46,580 nucleotides of DNA, taken from contig JAVBPD010000012.1 in NCBI GenBank assembly GCA_031549885.1, forward strand, positions 1 to 46,580. Direction: 5' to 3'. The position numbers were made by a program, and so were the translations under genes. This document shows positions 43,654-46,580 of this stretch, in pieces; the first letter of the stretch is position 1; the number at the start of each line of letters is the position of its first letter. The notes beneath the pieces were generated by a model, which saw nothing but the letters and a program-made list of their open reading frames with translations, searched no databases and was not told the DNA's origin. This stretch comes from WQUF01 sp031549885 (lineage in GTDB: Bacteria > Bacillota > Clostridia > Clostridiales > Clostridiaceae).

Positions 43654-44568
43654 ATGGATAGTATTTATTTGAAACATATAAATAAGCAGATTTCTATTTT
43701 AAAGAAAAGCAATTTAAATATTGATGACTATGAATTTATTGAATACATATTAAAAAACGAGAATTTTTATGGTATTATAAACGGATATAAAAAGCCATTT
43801 TTATTAAATCAAAATTGTGTTAAAAGTAAGTACATTGATAAAGCAACTTTTGAAAATATTTATGCTCTTTATGAATTTGATATGGAATTAAAATTAATAA
43901 TTTTAAAATATTTAATTAAAGTAGAGTCAATTTTTAAATCCATTATTTATCAAATTTTCTATATGCATCATGGGGATAAGCCTCCATTAAAAAAAAGCAG
44001 CTTTAGTGCGCTTTATGATGATATAGGAATAGATTTTATAAATCGAAAAATTTTAACTTTTATGAGTCATAAATCTGATATAACTTATTATTATAATAAA
44101 TATGGGGTTATACCCCTTTGGTCAATAATTAATGTATTAAATATTGAAGAGTTATATAATTTTTTTTTATTAATGAAAGATAATGAAAAAGAAGAAGTGG
44201 CAAAATTAATAAATATGAGTTTGAATAAAAACGAATTGAAAAAATATTTTAACATATTAATTGAGGCTAAAAAAACATGTATTGAAAATATACCAATGTA
44301 TAATTTTAAGTCGTCATTTAAATTAAATTTCATTGATATTTATTCTAGTTTTAATTATTTTCCTGAGTCAAAAAGTAATGTATTTACTATCATTGTAATT
44401 TTAAAAATTGTATTAACAAAAGAAGATTTTAAAGATGTTTATAAATGCATTTCTATTCAACTTGATTATTTAAAAAATAGTTTAAAAAATTTAAGTTATG
44501 ATAGTTGTTATGAGAAAATTTGTGAGAAATTTTTGGGTATTCCATCTGATTCTGATTTAACTAATTAA
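43654..44568 (+). CDS. Abi_2-family (AbiD/AbiF-like) protein lacking the R...H motif
   Basis: The product is 304 residues; GGAGATAAAAT precedes ATG 43654. It follows the Abi_2 layout: KQISILKKSNLNIDD, NFYGIINGYKKPF, TFENIYALYEFDMELKLIIL, KVESIFKSIIYQIF, and IPLWSIINVLNIEELYNFF. Members act in abortive phage infection, and many carry an HEPN-like RNxxAHxxR(L/M)YN motif thought to be a ribonuclease centre. Here the aligned segment is KKTCIENIPMYN (206-217), with Lys for Arg and Glu for His. It may therefore be inactive or use another mechanism. It stands alone between spoVS and the collagen-like gene. Confidence 0.75.
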   Translation: MDSIYLKHINKQISILKKSNLNIDDYEFIEYILKNENFYGIINGYKKPFLLNQNCVKSKYIDKATFENIYALYEFDMELKLIILKYLIKVESIFKSIIYQIFYMHHGDKPPLKKSSFSALYDDIGIDFINRKILTFMSHKSDITYYYNKYGVIPLWSIINVLNIEELYNFFLLMKDNEKEEVAKLINMSLNKNELKKYFNILIEAKKTCIENIPMYNFKSSFKLNFIDIYSSFNYFPESKSNVFTIIVILKIVLTKEDFKDVYKCISIQLDYLKNSLKNLSYDSCYEKICEKFLGIPSDSDLTN

Positions 44569-44607
44569 TATTTAAGTTAATATAGTTATAGATATTATTT
44601 TTTTGCA
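44559..44607 (+). terminator. Weak terminator after the Abi-like gene
   Basis: AACTAATTAA (44559-44568) pairs with TTAATATAGTT (44577-44587) with one bulge, and a run of T follows at 44600. It overlaps the stop codon. Confidence 0.35.
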
Positions 44608-44758
44608 TTAAACTTAAATTCTATTGTATTGTTCTATTTGAATTTCTAAATAAATTCTTAAATTTCTTTCACTTCATTGAGCAATGTACTAAATTTAGCT
44701 GATTATATTCTTTTTTATAAATATTAGAACAAAATGATACTTTGTTCTTATTATATAA

Positions 44759-44777
44759 TATAGATTATTAATCTATA
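44759..44777. promoter_or_regulatory. 19-base palindrome upstream of the collagen-like gene
   Basis: TATAGATTA (44759-44767) and TAATCTATA (44769-44777) are perfect inverted repeats around one T, 26 bases before the start codon. It could be an operator or a leader hairpin. I could not make out a convincing sigma-K promoter in 44569-44802. Confidence 0.4.
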
Positions 44778-44802
44778 TAGTATATTTTTGAGGTGAAAAA
44801 AA

Positions 44803-45675
44803 GTGGACACACATGATAAAAAAATGGTATTTAGCATGTACTCCGAAGAAGAATTTAATAATTTAGTTAGCTTAATACAAAACGTTATAAAGAACTCAGA
44901 TTACTCAAATGATTGTTGCTGTTGTTGTATAAAATCTAATAATCCAGGCACTATTGGCACTACTAATCTTACTGGTCCAACCGGCCCTACTGGTCCTACT
45001 GGTCCAACTGGCCCCACTGGCCCCACTGGTCCAACTGGCCCCACCGGTCCTACTGGTCCAACTGGCCCTACTGGTCCAACTGGCCCTACTGGTCCAACCG
45101 GCCCCACTGGTCCAACTGGCCCCACTGGCCCCACTGGTCCAACTGGCCCTACTGGTCCAACCGGCCCCACTGGCCCTACTGGTCCAACTGGCCCCACCGG
45201 CCCTACTGGTCCAACCGGTCCTACTGGTCCAACTGGCCCTACTGGTCCAACTGGCCCTACTGGTCCAACCGGCCCTACTGGCCCAACACCAATAACATCT
45301 TTTGGCTACTTTTTTTCAAATACAGTGAGAGATATTTTGGTAGGAAATAATATTATTTTTGATCAGTCTCAAAATGTTTTAAATTTAACATTTATACCAT
45401 TTACTTCTGGAATAGTTATTAATTTAACTGGTATTTACAAAATAAGTTATGGCATAAACACAACTCAATCAATATCTTCAGCAATAGAATTAACCCAAAA
45501 TGGTATAACAATTCCTGGCACTACAATTCAATCAATAACAAATATAGGAAAAGTATCTGGAGACACTTTAATTGCTGCATCAGCTGGAACCATATTACAA
45601 ATAAGGGTTTTAAGAAATAAAATAGAATTAGCTCCAGAGCTAAATGCTTATATGAATGTTTTGAGAATAGGATAA
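44803..45675 (+). CDS. BclA-like collagen-triplet exosporium protein
   Basis: The product is 290 residues from GTG 44803, after GAGGTGAAAAAAA. The N-terminal 57 residues include five consecutive Cys (38-42, SNDCCCCCIK). Residues 58-162 are 35 uninterrupted GPT triplets, expected to form a Thr-glycosylatable collagen triple helix. The C-terminal 128 residues (SFGYFFSNTVRDILVGNNII to YMNVLRIG) are a beta-rich C1q/TNF-like head as in BclA. Such proteins form the hair-like nap of the exosporium in Bacillus and clostridial spores and trimerise through the head. Neither signal peptide nor sortase motif is present, as expected for spore-surface assembly from the mother cell. It is convergent with the SOD-like gene. 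Confidence 0.88.
   Translation: MDTHDKKMVFSMYSEEEFNNLVSLIQNVIKNSDYSNDCCCCCIKSNNPGTIGTTNLTGPTGPTGPTGPTGPTGPTGPTGPTGPTGPTGPTGPTGPTGPTGPTGPTGPTGPTGPTGPTGPTGPTGPTGPTGPTGPTGPTGPTGPTGPTGPTGPTGPTGPTGPTPITSFGYFFSNTVRDILVGNNIIFDQSQNVLNLTFIPFTSGIVINLTGIYKISYGINTTQSISSAIELTQNGITIPGTTIQSITNIGKVSGDTLIAASAGTILQIRVLRNKIELAPELNAYMNVLRIG
44974..45288 (+). repeat. (Gly-Pro-Thr)35 coding repeat
   Basis: The array is 315 bases of 9-base codon triplets, mostly an alternation of GGTCCAACT and GGCCCTACT or GGCCCCACT, making 18-base superunits. It is strikingly GC-rich against the surrounding AT-rich DNA. The low codon diversity predicts length variation between strains by slippage. Confidence 0.97.
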
Positions 45676-45681
45676 AAAAAT

Positions 45682-45713
45682 TGCTCTAAGTTTAAAACTT
45701 AGGGCATTTTTTT
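45682..45713. terminator. Shared terminator of the collagen-like and SOD-like genes
   Basis: TGCTCTAAGTTT (45682-45693) pairs with AAACTTAGGGCA (45695-45706) with one mismatch, flanked by A7 and T7. The right arm also encodes the last residues of the minus-strand protein (its stop is at 45692-45694). Confidence 0.82.
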
Positions 45714-46303
45714 ATATTATTAAATCTACTACTGATAATTTTCCAATTGATATTTTTAATAAATACATCAATATATCTTTTTTTATCAGTACCAAAATCC
45801 ATAAAATATGCATGTTCATAAACATCCAATACGACTAAAGGGGTCACAACAGACCAAATTGCACCAACATCATGAGCGTCAGAGCCAAATACTTTTATAT
45901 TATTATTTAAATTATCGTAACCGATTATTGCCCATCCCCTTACAGAGATACCTACTTCTTTTAAATCATTCATTAAATTGTTTAAACTACCGAACTGAAC
46001 CATAATATCATTCATAAGATTTTTAGAAATAATTTTCTTTTCTTCTTCATCAAAACTAGTTATATTCTCAAAATATAACTCATGCAAATTGACTCCATTT
46101 ATTGCATATGTTTCTCCAAGTTTTATAGATCTTAAAGAGCTGTAAGTAGAATTTCCATCTACATATAGTTTATTATCTTTCGATAATCTATTTAACTCAT
46201 TTGATTTTTCTATATAACCTAAATATAATTTGTAATGTTCATCTAATTGTCTTTTACTTATACCTTTAAATGTTGTTAAATCATATTTTTTTGGATTTAT
46301 CAT
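45692..46303 (-). CDS. Iron/manganese superoxide dismutase-like protein
   Basis: The product is 203 residues; AAGGTGAATTT precedes ATG at 46303. All four metal ligands are in place: His23 (QLDEHYKLYLGY), His74 (GVNLHELYFENI), Asp160 and His164 (LDVYEHAYFMDFG). The second-shell pattern deviates from classic Sod: HHxxHH reads HYKLYL with a one-residue deletion, the NHxxFW motif reads LHELYF, and the DVWEHAYY Trp is Tyr162. This fits the divergent SodF/spore-associated branch of Firmicutes. It should disproportionate superoxide. Convergence with a spore-surface gene suggests a spore role, which is inference. Confidence 0.85.
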   Translation of the reverse strand: MINPKKYDLTTFKGISKRQLDEHYKLYLGYIEKSNELNRLSKDNKLYVDGNSTYSSLRSIKLGETYAINGVNLHELYFENITSFDEEEKKIISKNLMNDIMVQFGSLNNLMNDLKEVGISVRGWAIIGYDNLNNNIKVFGSDAHDVGAIWSVVTPLVVLDVYEHAYFMDFGTDKKRYIDVFIKNINWKIISSRFNNIKKCPKF

Positions 46304-46405
46304 AAATTCACCTTAAAATAATAATATTATTCTCACTAAATTATATACAAAAATTGAACTAATATTATTATTTTAATAAGATTTTTAAATATTAGTGACA
46401 ATATA

Positions 46406-46434
46406 TTGACTAAAAATATATATCGTGGTAAAAT
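46406..46434 (+). promoter_or_regulatory. Promoter of the tRNA-Trp gene
   Basis: TTGACT (46406-46411), 17 bases, TAAAAT (46429-46434), 12 bases ahead of the tRNA. Confidence 0.75.
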
Positions 46435-46446
46435 AAAAGACGTCTT

Positions 46447-46519
46447 AGGGGTATAGCTCAATTGGTAGAGTAGCGGTCTCCAAAACCGTTGGTTCCGGGT
46501 TCGAGTCCTCGTGCCCCTG
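46447..46519 (+). tRNA. tRNA-Trp (CCA anticodon)
   Basis: The 73-base sequence folds as a cloverleaf. The acceptor AGGGGTA pairs with TGCCCCT (one G-T), the anticodon stem GCGGT/ACCGT closes the loop CTCCAAA with anticodon CCA, and the T-arm has GGTTCGAGTCC. The discriminator base is G, as in bacterial tRNA-Trp. CCA is not encoded (TGTAA follows). It is flanked by its own promoter and terminator. Confidence 0.95.
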
Positions 46520-46529
46520 TAAGTAGAGC

Positions 46530-46561
46530 CTTGTAATATCAACGTGTTACAAGACTTTATT
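46530..46561 (+). terminator. Terminator of the tRNA-Trp gene
   Basis: CTTGTAA (46530-46536) pairs with TTACAAG (46547-46553), followed by ACTTTATTTTTTT. Confidence 0.85.
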
Positions 46562-46580
46562 TTTTTATTAAATATTTAAA

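Noticed and set aside
44901..45197. Open minus-strand frame encoding GPV repeats
   Set aside because: It is the unavoidable antisense of the GPT array, without ribosome site or start context.
44974..45288. Tandem repeat array that could suggest CRISPR or a minisatellite outside genes
   Set aside because: It has no spacers; the 9-base units are in frame and encode GPT triplets in a complete gene.
46447..46519. tRNA-Trp as an integration site for a mobile island
   Set aside because: No integrase gene and no repeated tRNA 3' end were found in the window.
46336..46542. Minus-strand frame across the tRNA
   Set aside because: It runs antisense through tRNA-Trp and its promoter.

Overview
The window is AT-rich DNA from a low-GC, spore-forming Firmicute, most likely Clostridium sensu stricto or a close relative. 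The evidence is strong AGGAGG-type ribosome sites, frequent GTG/TTG starts, a dnaE-pfkA-pyk cluster, sporulation genes (spoVB, spoVS with a sigma-H promoter, a BclA-like collagen protein) and clostridial small families (DUF1540, DUF1292, DUF378). I cannot name the species. I see no insertion sequence, integrase, CRISPR array or rRNA. The only RNA gene found is tRNA-Trp at the right edge.

Layout. 1-3.4 kb: 5' part of a PadR repressor gene (minus strand) with a consensus promoter and nested inverted repeats, then an M60-like secreted metallopeptidase, a pRiA4b ORF3-like protein and a membrane-anchored discoidin-like protein. 3.4-8.2 kb: a GlcNAc-type PTS EIICB (minus), an AarF/UbiB-like kinase, a HAD phosphatase overlapping a macrodomain protein, and an unlisted 47-residue ORF. 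8.3-15.1 kb: dnaE-pfkA-pyk and a Cys/His/Asp-rich DUF1292 protein. 15.2-20.1 kb: a Gld-like ABC operon (ATPase, permease, GldG-like, a 50-residue membrane peptide, DUF4340). 20.1-24.6 kb: smc-ftsY. 24.8-29.1 kb: a 1407-residue surface protein with seven MucBP-like repeats and several Ig-like repeats. 29.1-32.1 kb: spoVB (minus) and an AlbA_2/ATPase-type regulator.

32.1-39.5 kb is the most unusual part. A MacA/MacB-like export trio is followed by a small double-glycine-leader peptide gene, a C39-peptidase ABC exporter, its HlyD-like partner and, convergent on the other strand, a second double-glycine-leader gene. The two leaders are both 24 residues and share 13 identical positions, but their cores are unrelated: one is Ser/Gly-rich with five Cys, the other hydrophobic and Cys-free. 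No peptide-modifying enzyme is visible nearby. I read this as a two-peptide secretion system of class II bacteriocin or signalling type, with the MacAB-like trio as a candidate self-protection or second export pump.

39.8-46.5 kb: a zinc-dependent phospholipase C-like protein without a signal peptide, DUF1540, a PurB/ADSL homologue that has lost its catalytic histidine and signature loop, DUF378, HPr, spoVS, an Abi_2-like protein lacking the usual R...H pair, a BclA-like (GPT)35 collagen protein convergent with an Fe/Mn superoxide dismutase-like gene, and tRNA-Trp.
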